From Hyperoplus lanceolatus (Eukaryota; Chordata; Actinopteri; Uranoscopiformes; Ammodytidae), in NCBI GenBank assembly GCA_026929865.2, contig CM049396.1:37722501-37786500 (forward strand): a stretch of 64,000 nt of DNA. The letters are read 5' to 3'. The notes under the pieces are model-generated. The model was given only the letters and a program-made list of their open reading frames with translations, was not told where the DNA came from and searched no databases. This document shows positions 11,639 through 22,939 of this stretch, in pieces; the stretch's first letter is position 1, and each line of letters starts with the position of its first letter. Made by a program: the position numbers and the translations under genes.

Positions 11639-12566
11639 TAGGGATGGGCATAATTAAATCGATGCTCGATAATTGCTCGTTAAGAAATGTGTCGATCAAT
11701 TTATATTGTTATCGATCAAAAGGACGTCGTGTTGCATACTGTGAGTCTTGAAGCATTTAATTGAATATCACTATGTGGAAGAAATAACAAATCTAACCAC
11801 CAGAGCGCGATGTTTTATTATTTCTAATGACAAAAACGGAACAGCCAAATGAGCGGTGCGGTCCGACAGGACAGCAGCAACAGCCCACCGTTGCTCCCCC
11901 AGCCGATCGAACATTTCACAGACCGAGTTCCAACATGTTTTGCACATTGAATTCAATTCGCTTGCTGTCCTCCATGGTTACGTTCCAGAATAAGGTGAAT
12001 AAGCCGGTTGACTTGTGACTCAGCTCATTTGGAAACTTGCCAGCAAATCAAGATTAGCCTAAACATGAAGCGGTCCAAGCGAAGTGTTGCGTGGGACAAC
12101 TTCGATTTAAAAAACTGAGACGTGCACTGTACACATGCAAAATTAGTTGAACTGGGAGAGGCAGTGGAGACAGGCCAGGAGACTATCGAGCAGGCTGGGC
12201 GGCACGTGGGAGCACAAACACTGGAGCCGCCGCCACCCCGCCACAAGGCTTCCGCTATATGGCATTACTCCTCAGAGAGGAATACTCCACTATACTAGAC
12301 ACTGGCATTGACACAGAGGTTAATAACTTTCTGAGGGATACCCCCCACCCCTGGATTGCAACCCTACCGACTTGTGGAAAGTGAAAGGAATAAGGTTCCC
12401 CAGGCTGTCAAAGTTGGCGCGACAATACCTCTGCACCCCCACAACTTCGGTCCCGTCAGAGCGGGTGTTTTCTGCTGCTGGACTGACAGTTACAAGGCTG
12501 CGTTCGCGTCTGACCCCCGAGCATGTCAACATGCTTATATTCCTAAACAAAAAGCTGTAGGCTGGA
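11639..12566 (+). mobile_element. hAT (BED-finger type) relic with internal deletion
   Basis: It starts with a hAT-like terminus TAGGGATGGGCATAATTAAA at 11639. It includes leader sequence with repeated ATCGAT words and carries two pieces of a BED/hAT transposase (12065-12560). The 3' terminus was not found; the coding part runs directly into another decayed repeat at about 12567. Confidence 0.65.
12065..12560 (+). pseudogene. hAT transposase relic: BED start joined to C-terminal dimerisation domain
   Basis: From the ATG at 12065 the plus strand reads MKRSKRSVAWDNFDLK, the usual lead-in to a BED zinc finger (VWxxF). A stop follows, then HCTHAKL, which recalls the first Cys-x2-Cys of such a finger. 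After a scrambled stretch, 12378-12557 reads KVKGIRFPRLSKLARQYLC, PTTSVPSERVFSAAGLTVTR and LRSRLTPEHVNMLIFLNKKL. This is a well-preserved hAT C-terminal dimerisation domain with the SERVFS core. Almost the whole RNase-H-like catalytic core between these pieces is missing (a full ZBED-like transposase has about 600-700 codons). This is therefore an internally deleted element and cannot encode an active enzyme. ZBED-type domesticated genes have the same domain order, but the stops and deletion argue against that. Confidence 0.75.
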
Positions 12567-13756
12567 GGCAGGGGCGCCGTAATGGGGTGAAAAGTTAGGA
12601 CGATTCTAAGGGCCCGTGACTGGCAAGGGCCCAAAAATATTACAACTTAAGGATTAAAAAAAAAATCAATACTTAATCTTTAATCAATACTCTCCATTAA
12701 TAAAACATTGTATCTAACGTGAAACAAATAAAATTAATGGTTCATTTAAAAGTTTTCTGACAAAAAATAACAAATTCAAAACTCTGTACACCCCCCTGTA
12801 TTTAGAAGTAATGGTTTGGTCCGCTTTTCAAACAGCTCCTAGTGTTGCCACCCGTCCCGTTTTTCCCAGAATTGTTCTCTTTTTTCACCAGCACAATTTG
12901 TCCAGTTTTTTGGGGGGGAAATGCCAAAATCTCATTTGATTTCCTTCGTTCAGCAGTTAAGGCCGTTTCACACGGGCCGAGGCGTTTGTTGCGGCAACTA
13001 ATTCTCAATGGAGAGGCGAGCTGGGCCGGGCAGAGAGAAGGCGCGTTCCGTTGTCAGGCGGCACGACAAGCGGGCAGGGGCGGTCTCAACGATCTCGGGG
13101 CCCGTTTCAAGTTTAAGACCCAGTGTGGGGGGCCCCCACTTTTTTTTTTTTTTTTTTTTTTTATAAATAATGCTTGCTCCCCGCGAAAATAAAAAAAGAT
13201 ATTGTGGAAACCATTTGGTTCATAGACGGATTATGAGATAATGGGCCCAGAGGGTGGATAGCTACTTTTTTATGAACAGTAAATAATTCACATAGAAAGC
13301 TTATTACTGCATGTGTGAGGGGACCTTTAAGGCCCCTCATGAAGCCCCTAAGACAGAGCTAATACGTAATGCTTTTGTTTTGCACTTGCTTTTCTATTTT
13401 TCACCTACTAGTTGAGGGGCCTTGATGATTTATTTCCTTATTTTAGGCGATTCCTTTTTTTTAGACCCGGTTATTGACATGAATGACTGAGCTCTTTGAC
13501 AATGTGACATTTAAAGTTATTATCAGTATTTCTGGCTTAGGGCCCCCCTGAGCCCCTAGGACTGGTTGCATGCAATTTTCTTCTCAAAGTGCACCAGATT
13601 CCACCAGACGCTCGCAGGCGGACCCCCTTTCTGGGCCTGGCTCCAGACGGGGCCCCCGGGCTTCCTCCGGGCAGGGTCACACTTCCTCTAGCTTGTTTTT
13701 CCATGAGGTCTTTTTGAACCATTCTTAGTCGGGCCCCTCACCCGAGACCACTTTGC
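12567..13756. repeat. Degenerate mobile-element sequence, class uncertain
   Basis: It begins CAGGGGCGCCGTAATGGGG and contains several GGGCCC-rich junctions, a stretch CCACCCGTCCCGTTTTTCCC, and a T run at 13139-13162. The words CTCAAAGTGCACCAGATTCCA at 13575-13595 resemble 1755-1770. It looks like two or more overlapping hAT-type or other repeats, but I could not pair the termini. Confidence 0.45.
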
Positions 13757-13855
13757 CTTGGGAGACCCTACCAGGAGCACTAGGCTCCGGACAACACAGC
13801 TCTCAGGATCACAGGGGCACACAAACCTCTCCACCACGGTAAGGTGATGGTTCAC
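13757..13855 (+). repeat. Probable non-LTR retrotransposon fragment
   Basis: The text TTGGGAGACCCTACCAGGAG, then ATCACAGGGGCACACAAACC and CTCCACCACGGTAAGGTGA, is familiar as part of a multi-copy LINE in fish. About 100 bp are left. It directly precedes the exon pair at 13890. Confidence 0.45.
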
Positions 13856-13889
13856 GGCTTGTGTTCCTTTGCTTTTTTCTGCCTACCAG

Positions 13890-14449
13890 ATTGAAGCAGA
13901 GTTTGCTCGCCTTACGTCTGTTGACCTGAAAGACTCCCTCTTTGCTGGCCTTGACAAGTATCTGCTGAGGTTCCTTGGGGTGTACAGAGCCAGGATGGGT
14001 CTGGTGGAGCTGAACAGCCTTTTGAGGACTCTGGACATTGACGTACGTGGGTTGATATAAGTCTGTTCAAACAAAGCCAATTAAATCTACCTAATCCATT
14101 TTTCTTGTCTATCTATCAATTCCATAACCAATAGTTTCAAAATCTCTTGTAGACTCACATTTTGAGCTAGAATTTTTGGCATACTTCTATAATGAAAAGT
14201 TATTTATTTCATTTTAGTCCAATAGCCATCTTTTCCGAACATATTGACTATTTCTGAACTGAAACAAGTATGAAGACTTAAGTAGAATATATAACATCAC
14301 TTAGAATAATATTCTGATTTCTGGTCTAATACATCCCATCTGTATGTTTATTATTTTTACAGGGTTCCAACCAAAGGCAAAGGGCAGTTGTTTTGATGGG
14401 GCTCCCCCATTACTTAAAAGATGGGTCCACACTGTACAAGAAAGTACAG
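13890..14449 (+). CDS. Two-exon fragment of a host-type gene (SAMD3-like family?)
   Basis: Exon a, 13890-14042 (51 codons), follows a clear polypyrimidine acceptor (TTTTTTCTGCCTACCAG) and ends at the donor GTACGT. It begins IEAEFARLTSVDLKDSLFAG and continues LDKYLLRFLGVYRAR. Exon b, 14363-14449 (29 codons), follows TTTATTATTTTTACAG and ends at GTATGT. It reads GSNQRQRAVVLMGLPHYLKD and GSTLYKKVQ. Both introns fall in phase 0, so the exons join in frame to 80 codons without a stop. The pattern (Q/I-x-AEF-x-R-L/I, a leucine-rich helix, then a short block ending before LxxL-x-Y) resembles multi-copy fish proteins annotated as sterile alpha motif domain-containing protein 3-like; that is recollection, not a search. 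I found no start, stop, upstream or downstream exon. It is either part of a gene with very long introns or a gene fragment stranded among repeats. Confidence 0.6.
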
Positions 14450-15339
14450 GTATGTTTTTCAATAATAATTTACCGGACCACACCAGATAAACCAGCACCA
14501 CACATTCTAGAGCGGCAGAAGTGATCATTGAGAGGGATTATTAGTGTGACTCTACTTTGTTTTATCGTAAATGTTGCATAGTCTGCCTTTAATCTGTTTA
14601 AACATGTCCCACATGATTTTATTTGTAATACTTCTCCCAATTCATATTACAATTAAAGACAAGTTCCAATATATCTTGTCACAAGTGTTTGAACCATACT
14701 TAATGGATCACAAAATAGGTTATCTACATTTTTAGGGAATTTATTTAAATTGAATTGGCCAATATGGCAGAATTGTGCACTCCCTAATATTGGTATCTGT
14801 TACTGCTGTTATGAAACCTGAAATTCCCCATGGGTATCAGTAAAGGTTTATATTTTTTTAACATCCCTTTTTTTATGTTTTGTTGCACTATTTGTAAAAG
14901 CAAATTGTTGAATGCCAACTAATGTTATCACAATACAAATCTGTAGGAGAAATTTGGGGGAGGAAATAATTTTAGGATTGATACCTAAATGAAATTCATT
15001 AAAATAACAAGTATTTTGCGAATATGTGTGCATAATATAATTGGTAACAAAATAATATATGCAGAAAAGGGCTGTAAAAATCCTCAACAGTACAGATTTG
15101 TTATTTTGATGACATGTGTCGGTACAGTTGTAACTTGTTACTGTTTTGTTTTTTTATATGTGAAGATTTCATCTTCAGTAAAAAAAAAGAAAAAGGTAGG
15201 CATACAATAAAACTGTTGGTCTGTGACTGCCAAAATCTCTGGTGTAAAGGCTCGTCATTTACTCTTTTGAAAAAAAATCCTTAGACGTAATGAAATGTGA
15301 TGTATGCAGATAATATGTATTGAGCAATGTTTTTACAGG
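14450..15339. other. AT-rich, no gene seen
   Basis: Short frames only. I looked for further exons of the 13890-14449 gene and saw no acceptor/donor pair around an open block of similar quality. Confidence 0.45.
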
Positions 15340-15756
15340 TTAAAAAGAAAAATATTATCCACTTAGAAATGTAAGTAGATCTTAATAAGAGTATTTAAGA
15401 TATTGGTAAGTGCAAATAACTAGTACATCAGTTAAATTAACTTGTACATTTATGTAAACTTGATTGAGGTTTATATTCAATAAGTTCATAAATGTAAGTA
15501 CAACTCACTAGTATTGCAGTTACATCAACAAGAAAATGTATGTTACTTATTCTGCTATTTAAGTTAATCAACTAATACATTTAAGTAGTTTTGACTCAAG
15601 GTGAAGTTATGTCAACTAAAGGTTTCAAGTAATATGGACTGAAGATGGAGTTGAGTCAACTAGAAATATCTATTTGAGTTAACTTATTGTCTTAGTTGTC
15701 TTGACATAACATTTCAAGGCAGCATGGACACTTGAACAAGTTCGGGTTTACAGTGT
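15340..15756. repeat. AT-rich MITE-like repeat inserted at a copia fragment
   Basis: It is built of many AGTTAACTT / AAGTAGT-like words on both strands and ends GGGTTTACAGTGTA at 15743-15756, a terminus often seen on fish MITEs. It cuts the copia reading frame at 15757. The left terminus was not identified. Confidence 0.45.
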
Positions 15757-16720
15757 ACTTGTCTGATCCGTCGATATCACTCTTGAGTGCATAGACCCAC
15801 CTACCTCCCTCTGCCTGTTTACCCGGTGGCAACTGAGTGAGGCTGTAAGTCTTGTTCTCCTCCAGTGATCGCATCTCCTCGTCCCTTGCATTTTTCCACT
15901 GCTTTGACTTTTGTAGACGCTATGACATCTTGGTAGGTTTGCGGAATGTCGCCATACAGCCCTATAACAGTAGTCAACGCATGTTTGCATCTTGTCAACC
16001 TTGTCCTCGGTCTCAAACTCCTGCAGGTGACATGGTCTCCTCCTGTTTCCCGGTGGGTTCCTTCTGTTTACAGTCTGTTCAGGTAAAACCTCAGAAGCAC
16101 ACCCTGACCTGGTCTATTTCCCACACATTCATCATCAACATTTTCTTCCATATTGACCTTGGGATGTACCTCTCTATCACTACATTCTATGTGTGACTCA
16201 GGCTTTTGTGTTTCTCTCTGTGGTTGCATTGGTTGGGAATTTTAACCAACCTGTGTGTCTGAACCCTCTCTGTGTCGGGATAGTATACCAGGTAAGCTGG
16301 ACTGTTTTTGTCATAGCCTATGAACACACCCTCATCACACCTAGAGTTTAGCTTGCCCTTTTCTTGCTTGTAGGCAAAACACACTGACCCAACTTTTTGC
16401 AGTTTAGATACATTTGGTACCCTGCCATTTAACAGCTCGTATGGCGCTTTCTTTGTGCTTCTGTTGTAACACCTGTTTCTCACGTAAGCCGCTGTCTGGA
16501 TAGCATAGTTCCACAGCTTGTTGGGTAGTTTACTTTCTATCAGAAAACATCTGCCCAGATCATACAGTGTTCGCCACCCTCTCTCTGCTGTGCCATGTTG
16601 GTGGGGAGAATAAGGCGCAGACGTCTTGTGCCTGATTTTATTCTTCCTTAAAAATGTTTGGAAGTCCCCACTGGTACACTCGTGAGTTTGTTTGGTTGCA
16701 TTGAGGTGTGCCAGATGCGT
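15757..16720 (-). pseudogene. Ty1/copia-type pol relic (integrase to start of reverse transcriptase)
   Basis: Read on the minus strand, the integrase core begins near 16715: CTSGDFQTFLRKNKIRH, then TSAPYSPHQHGTAERGWRTL with the catalytic Glu in TAER. It continues RNRCYNRSTKKAPYELLNGR and GSVCFAYKQEKGKL, then DEGVFIGYDKNSPAYLVYYP, the copia-type integrase C-terminus. After a frameshifted linker the RT N-terminus appears: DIPQTYQDVIAS, MRSLEENKTYSLTQLPPGKQ and GGRWVYALKSDIDGSDKY. The match ends abruptly at 15757 where another repeat begins. Integrase before RT is the copia order (the reverse of gypsy). The DNG/DNGTE Asp block, protease, gag, most of RT, RNase H and both LTRs are missing. At least one frameshift lies between 16010 and 16190. 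Copia elements are rare in vertebrates but occur in fish. Confidence 0.85.
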
Positions 16721-18270
16721 CTCGGAGTGGAAGATTTAAAACCAAATGTTATTTTTCTCACTAAGAAAGATAAGTATCCAAAATAAAAATAAAACGATGT
16801 AATGCTTCTGGCACCGGCCTCCAAAGTTTCCAAGCCATATATTAAATTGTTATGCATACACTACGGTTGGATGACAACCCACACCTTTGTCATTTTTCTC
16901 TTCAATATTTCCCTTTCCTTTAGAAAAAAAAATGGGTTCAGACCTTATAATTTCTCAGGTGACATGTTACTGGCCATATTAATCATAATTACTGGAGAGA
17001 AGTGAGCCTTACAAGATCAAATCTCTTGTCACTTCGTGGCACCTCCCTAGCTAGACATGGGCAGGGCCTCATTACGTGGCAGCAGTGAATGTGAAATGTC
17101 CAACGGAGACTGAGCGAGGGGGAAAAGAATGAGCATGGTTGCCGTCGACGCGTATAGGCTCTGAAAACAGACCCTACGTTGTCAAAGGTGTCAAAGTTCA
17201 CAGGCGGAGCATGAATGAATGCACCCCCCATCGGCTCGCTTCCGTCTTGTTTCTCCCGATGTGTTCCCCCATCTCTCTCCCCCTCTCTCTCTCTCCCCTT
17301 GTACCGTGGAATATCACTGTGGGGCAGAAATCCCCTTATTGACGTCTGCAGGGCCTGCATAATGAGAATAAATGAGCTGGAAGTAAATATGCAGGCTGTG
17401 TGTGCTGTTTTGCCGCTCTTAAGCAGTCAGGCCCATAGGCTTTCATCAAAAATGAAGATGGATTGTGTCCACAAAATGCTGCACAGTGTTTTATTCATTG
17501 AATGGCAGAATTCAAAGGCCATTTTCAAAGGATTTGACATGCATACGTTCCCATTTGGATGATTTGTTGTTTATATCCTTTTATCCTTGCTATTTATTTA
17601 AATTGGATACTGTGTTGATGATCCAACACCTGAAAATGCATTTGCAGTGTCATTTCACACTTACACAAACAAACGGTTAACATGTGTTTTTTTTAATCAC
17701 AATTATGGAGGCAAAGGTATTGAAGCTAGTGTGGCTTGCCAATACTACAATGTGAATCACCAGCTGCTTCACTTGCCCCCTCCCCCAGCTCCCTTGTAGC
17801 ACAGTTGGTGGCTTTATTATATGAAACACACAGGCAAGTCATCAGTTTATTCTAGGGGACAGGGAATGCAACACACTTGAAATATTCATGAATATCATTA
17901 TCAAGCCAAAAAGCATTATGAGATGAGTTGATCTATTAGTCTGACTAGGAACTGCAAACACAATATATATTCTCAGTTTTATCCACATAAAATGAACATG
18001 ATAGCCCAGGCTAAGACTCACACACCTCATGATGTGTATACAAACAATAAGTTGTCAGGTTGGATGAAGGTGAAGCTTGTCAGTTCTGAAGGCACAGGAG
18101 AGAAAAACGGAAATCTGCTTTCGAGAGTGTGTTGTCAAATGTGCACGCTCCAAGCTGCAAGTTGTTCAGCTGCTGGTTCCACAAATATACATATAGTATA
18201 AAGCGTACTGCACTGATACGAGCATGCAGAAAATATAATGTTTGAATCACATACAGAGAAGTGATAAAGT
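16721..18270. other. No gene; low-repeat block, candidate conserved non-coding DNA at 17000-17600
   Basis: No recognisable frame or mobile-element terminus. The 17000-17600 part has mixed-complexity text with homeodomain-like ATTA/TAAT and ATGCATA words and no simple repeats except a CTCT tract at 17270-17297. It looks like enhancer-type non-coding DNA, but only an alignment could show conservation. Confidence 0.35.
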
Positions 18271-18302
18271 AACTTAACTTAACTTAACTTAACTTAACTT
18301 AA
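18271..18302 (+). repeat. (AACTT)n microsatellite
   Basis: Six perfect AACTT units. Confidence 0.95.
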
Positions 18303-18727
18303 GTCTAAGAAATGTAAGTTCAGCTGTTCAAATTGTTAATCTTGTTAAAGCCTCTGTAAACCTGGTCTATAACAAAATAATATATAATATCAACGTTCAG
18401 GGTTTCATTTAGCTTTTACAAAAATGTGATTGAAAATAATTGTTCATTATATTATGTATTCCCATTGGTCTAGCATGTGGACAAGGATGAAAATATTGAT
18501 GCCAATATTGTGTCTCTGAGTATACAGAGTTTAAATCGGGGCAGAGTTGGATTTGTTCAGCTTAACCCTTGTTCCCTCCTCGGGCATTTTTGTAAATTTT
18601 CTCCACTTTTCTTTTGATTTGGTGATCATGTTGGCTGTGTTAAAGCTTCAGGCTTGAGTTTTTGCAGTAACTTTTCTTTTGAGTCAAATTTTGGAATCCC
18701 AATGTGTTTTACTCTTCAATGTGTGCA

Positions 18728-18880
18728 TTTACCCTCTGGACACCTTCATGGAAAAAAATGTGCACACTCATAACGTGTTATTAAATCATCATACATCAAT
18801 ATTTGTTCAGCTTTTTTTCAGAAACCTCTTGAAAAACTTTTAACTTGTTTAAAACTACCAAACATTCAGTATGTCAGGAG
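18728..18880 (+). repeat. Dispersed repeat B (copy 1)
   Basis: TACCCTCTGGACACCTT, a C-poor stretch, then TTTAACTTGTTTAAAACTACC, CATTCA and TCAGGAG recur at 29348-29475 and, inverted, at 30595-30722 inside the palindrome. Diverged copies of one repeat of unknown class. Confidence 0.65.
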
Positions 18881-19208
18881 CATCAAAGCTTGTGTCTCCT
18901 TTTGAAGAGAAAAATACGACAGTGCCAGGCAATCAGTGAAGTTATTACAGATTTTACAGAAGGCTAACAAAGCGTGTGAGCCATGGAGTGGAAGGACGTG
19001 CATGAGTGAGCTCTGCACTCGGGCCTGTCTGTCTAAACTATATTGAACTAAATATACATGCAAATAATTAATTGAAAGGGATATCAGACTAATCAACAGT
19101 TCCGTACTTGGGCCGAACATTTTATCCCCGAAAGCTGCAGGTGTGTGTGTGTGTGTGTGTTTTTTTGAAACTCTGCGCTGCGTGAAAAGTTTGACCGCGA
19201 GCAGAACA

Positions 19209-19967
19209 ATGGAAAACACAATGGAGACTATTCTCCGCGCAATCGAGGACAGCAAGCAGGAGGTTCTGTCAAACATTCAAGCACTGGACAAAAAGGTGAA
19301 CCAACTGGACACCTCTATGAGCAACTTGGCCGAACAAAATATCGAAATCCAGCAAAGGATTAGTAAAGCCGAAGATGACGTAGCAGATGCACTCAAACGC
19401 ATTCACGCTCTGGAGAAAAACACGGCCTCGCTACAATCCAAGGTGGACTACATGGAAAACAATAGCAGGCAGTCAAATCTGTTGGTCGTTGGCATTCCGG
19501 AGGGTTCCGAAGAAACGAATACTACAACTTTCCTGCGACGCCTGATCCCTGATCTACTCAGGAAGGAAAACTTCACAGAGCCACCTTGCATGGAGCGGAG
19601 CCACCGGCTCGGTGTGCGCAACAGGACCGATACATCTAGGCGACCTCGGCCGATCATTGTGAAGTTCCTTAACTACCAGGATAAGATGCAGATCCTTCGG
19701 CTGGCACGTGAGAAAAGAGAGCTCCGGTTCAAAGATAACAGAGTTCACTTTTTCCCCTACTTCAGCAAAGTAGTGCAATCCAAGCGCAGGGCGTTCCAGC
19801 CGGTGAAACAGAGACTTCAGAAACTGAGAATACGCTATGCTATGATCTTCCCAGCGATATTATCTATTGAGCATGATGGTATTCAATCGAGGTTTCATTC
19901 ACCAGAAGAGGCGGAAATCTACGTAAATAGAATACAGGTCAGTGAACCTGCCTCACCTATGGACTGA
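19209..19967 (+). CDS. L1 ORF1 protein (RNA-binding, coiled coil), intact frame
   Basis: ORF1p coats LINE RNA and acts as a nucleic-acid chaperone during retrotransposition. The frame is open upstream through a (GT)n tract, but the ATG at 19209 (CAATGG context) starts a protein of 252 residues and is the better start. The N-terminal third (METILRAIEDSKQEVLSNIQ onward) has heptad-like spacing over about 90 residues, a coiled coil. It passes into an RRM-like domain beginning near NLLVVGIPEGSEE and a C-terminal domain with RSHRLGVRN, PRPIIVKFLNYQDKMQILR and REKRELRFKDNRVHFFPYFS. This is the Transposase_22 (L1 ORF1) arrangement. The frame has no internal stop although the ORF2 downstream is broken by three shifts, so the frame may simply have escaped lesions. 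Confidence 0.85.
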   Translation: MENTMETILRAIEDSKQEVLSNIQALDKKVNQLDTSMSNLAEQNIEIQQRISKAEDDVADALKRIHALEKNTASLQSKVDYMENNSRQSNLLVVGIPEGSEETNTTTFLRRLIPDLLRKENFTEPPCMERSHRLGVRNRTDTSRRPRPIIVKFLNYQDKMQILRLAREKRELRFKDNRVHFFPYFSKVVQSKRRAFQPVKQRLQKLRIRYAMIFPAILSIEHDGIQSRFHSPEEAEIYVNRIQVSEPASPMD

Positions 19968-20156
19968 CAGGGTCATATCGGTGTGTATTATTAGACCCCC
20001 GTGCGCACCAATGATAAAGTGATCTCTTGAATATTGTTGTCATGTAAAAGTGAAGAAAAAAACAAGCCAATACACACGTGAAACAATAGCACATAGTGCT
20101 GACAGAAGTTTTTTCTTCTCTTCTTGTTTTCTCCTCTTTTCTCTCTTCGCTTCCCC

Positions 20157-21598
20157 AGTTACAGTTTTTGCCTAATGCTTACACACTAATAGTGGTTGCT
20201 AGGCCCAAAGCATCACAACCTCTAACTTTGGTGACCATGCCCTAAACACAAAGCACCAACCCTACTAACACAATAAGTGCTTTGCACTGTGTTTGAAATT
20301 CTCCAACACACTTTTTTGCAAAACACTACACACAGTGTTATACATAAGACACATTGGTCAAAAAGGAAATCACCTGCAATCCTTTGGAAAACACATCTAT
20401 TTAAAATACAAAACACAACTAAAATTGGAAAAGCACACAGATTAACACACATGAAAAATAAAAAATAAAGCTAATATAATACCAATCAGTGTGAGCCTTA
20501 GCATTACACATAGACCTCAGGTGAGCTCAGCTCCTTTGTGAGACAGTAAGAGTCAGGGGAAGAGGACAAAAGAGAGCGGCAGGAGGACGATGACAAAGGA
20601 GACAACAGACGGAGACAGGGTCACTATAGTGGACCATGTTATAGATCATGGCCTAACAATATAGAAGGCTGGTCTGAGATTCCAGCCCAACAACACAATA
20701 GCTCCATAATTAGGACATTTAGACTGGATATCAGGAATATTTTTGCTGTTGCTTCTGAAAGGATGACATTGCATGTGATGTTGATGAGGCGATGTAGCCA
20801 GACGCAAACGGGAGCGTATCCAAGGATTCATAATCCACTCGCCCCGTTCCTTACAACACATCTTTTTTTACTGTAATTGTTTCAGAGTTCATAGTGACAC
20901 ACTGAATTGCTTGTTGAACTGCGATCCTACCTATTCGTTGTGTTTTTTTCTTTTGTTGGCCAAAACCATGAAATTGCAATATAAACTTGTTTTCCTTTCT
21001 AATTGAAAATATAGTGGATCAATCTTTCCAAAAATTCTGCAAAAGGTTGATACGCACGCAATATTTCCCCCGTTGCTTGGCAAGGGAGGACATTGCCTGT
21101 GAGGGATGAGGTGATGTGGCCAGATGCCAACAGGAGACAGGATCCATAGCCTAAATGTCTTGCAATCATTCCCTTAGAACACTATGTTTTGTTGAATATT
21201 CTAGTTGTACCATTTCTTTTTTTACTTTTGCAAAAACCTGAAATGGCAAAATAAAATAAAAAATCTGAAGCGTTTACATTTTGTTTTCATGTGTCTAGAT
21301 CAACTGTAGTGGATCAATCTTTCACAAAAAATCTGTATGAGACTTTTAAAGTCAAAAACCATCCAAAGTACTGAATACAGCTGTGTTTTGCATAAAGCAC
21401 ATCTGTGTGTTGTTGCTGCTAGGAAAGAGTAATTCAAAAGTGCATGTGTGTATTGTTTTGATGCTAAAAACAGTTTTGAAATGGGATTGTTAGGTCTTGT
21501 TTCAAGAGTTTCATTTTGCCGTATAGTTAGAGTTTATCTCTGCTTTGTCCTATTCGCCTGTGTGTTAGTTTTGAACAGGGGCAAAAGCCAACAGTGAA
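20157..21598 (+). mobile_element. IS630/Tc1-like element relic inserted in the L1
   Basis: It lies between ORF1 and ORF2 of the L1. The left part (CAGTTACAGTTTTTGCC onward) and right part (GGCAAAAGCCAACAGTG at about 21581) form a weak inverted pair. The interior has helix-turn-helix codons at 20617-20735 and two separate copies of the transposase 3' end (about 20758-20870 and 21080-21180, both with GATGT-GGCCAGA text). Its left third reappears inverted at 60882-61212. Boundaries are approximate. Confidence 0.6.
20575..20870 (+). pseudogene. Transposase relic of the IS630/Tc1-like element
   Basis: In the plus frames the segment 20626-20735 reads TIVDHVIDHGLTI, a stop, then KAGLRFQPN and IAPIIRTFRLD. 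This matches the helix-turn-helix of a family whose usual form is LVDHVINHGLTMREAGxRVQPN..IIRTFRLENR. It is preceded by a Glu/Arg-rich leader (GEEDKREQQEDDDKGDN-like). From 20735 the sequence jumps to the family C-terminus near 20760, so the catalytic DDE domain is deleted. It cannot be functional. Confidence 0.6.
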
Positions 21599-22055
21599 GT
21601 CGCAAAAGAACATAACACAACAGACGAACTCTTGAATTAGGTCCTAACTAAATTATATTAATTATATGATGATTTGCTTTATCAGGATGGTAAGGATTAT
21701 ACTAGAGACAAGGTCTGTTTTTATTTATTTTTTATTTTGAAAAATAGCAGTTCTTGCTTGAATTCTGTTGCTACTTAAAATAATTGACAGACATGTGCTC
21801 CTTCCTGCAGTGGTTACGGTGTGGCTCGGCACAGCACATATCCTTTGGACTTGGTCTGGGCCTTTTGCTGTTGGGGTGGGAGGAGTTGGGTTATGTGTTC
21901 CATGTATTGTGATGTCAGTGTTTTATTTTGTTTTTTCTATGTTGTAAACGAGATTACAACGAGGTTTATTCATGCATGTTATCAGCAGAGCAGTGCCTTG
22001 TAAATTACTTTATATTATGTGGTGGAATATAAGCCTCAGTAAAATATATAAAATG

Positions 22056-22422
22056 TAGGGCTGTCAAATGATTAAAATTTTTAATCATATTAATCATAGG
22101 ATTCTGTGCATTAATCACGATTAATTTTACCATCCGAAATATGCCCGAAAAATTCGAATTTCCGCTGTATATTGTTGTACGAACGGAAAGATAAAGGACA
22201 GAAGGTGGATATGTACATTTAAAATTAGAATTTTTATTAATTGAAAATCCAAATGATGGTTTTAATACTGAAAATAAATTTAAAACAAACTAAAATATAT
22301 ACCTACCACACCATAATTCAATTGGTCTGTCTCTTTACTTTGTCTTTGGGCAAATATAGGCTATATAATGGCATTTATTTGGTGAATCTATAGGTTGTGC
22401 ATTCTTGAATACAACTTGATTA

Positions 22423-22502
<80 letters not shown>

Positions 22503-22922
22503 ACACGCGCGAACACGTCCTAGGGGACTGTTCATTTGTGCCAGGAAGCCAACGTTATGTTGATGTCTACTCACACACACCTCTGAAAACTGCAGACGTT
22601 TGTGTCCTCGTGGGCTCTTAACAGAGCAGACACTGTTTCTCCTCCTGTTGCTCCCGACATCAGCTGTCATCCGCGGCAGTTGATTTTATATACTATCTAT
22701 GCCCCCGACACAGACGTGACCGTTAGCAGTTTAAAACACGGCATGGGCTAGTGTGCTGTGATGTTTGGCTGCGCCCTCTTCCTGGGTCAGCCGCACGTTT
22801 CAGTGGCTGAGTACAGAGCCGGTGGGATCAGGGCGGATCATTTGCACATGCGTTCAGTGAAAAAACGCTGTAGTTCCAGAAATTAATCACCTTGCGTTAA
22901 CGCGATAATTTTGACAGCCCTA
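22056..22922. mobile_element. hAT element nested in the L1
   Basis: The TIRs are TAGGGCTGTCAAATGATTAA (22056-22075) and TTTTGACAGCCCTA (22909-22922). The 8-bp TSD ATAAAATG at 22048-22055 and 22923-22930 is perfect. The interior has a (GT)n tract and no transposase. Removing the element rejoins the L1 leader to the ORF2 start at 22940. Confidence 0.93.
22425..22500 (+). repeat. (GT)n microsatellite
   Basis: About 38 uninterrupted GT units followed by ACACACGCGCG. It lies inside the hAT element. Confidence 0.97.
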
Positions 22923-22939
22923 ATAAAATGTAATCCCTT

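Noticed and set aside
18866-19276. 136-codon minus-strand frame opposite L1 ORF1
   Set aside because: It crosses the (GT)n tract and the antisense of the L1 leader, and has no recognisable domain.
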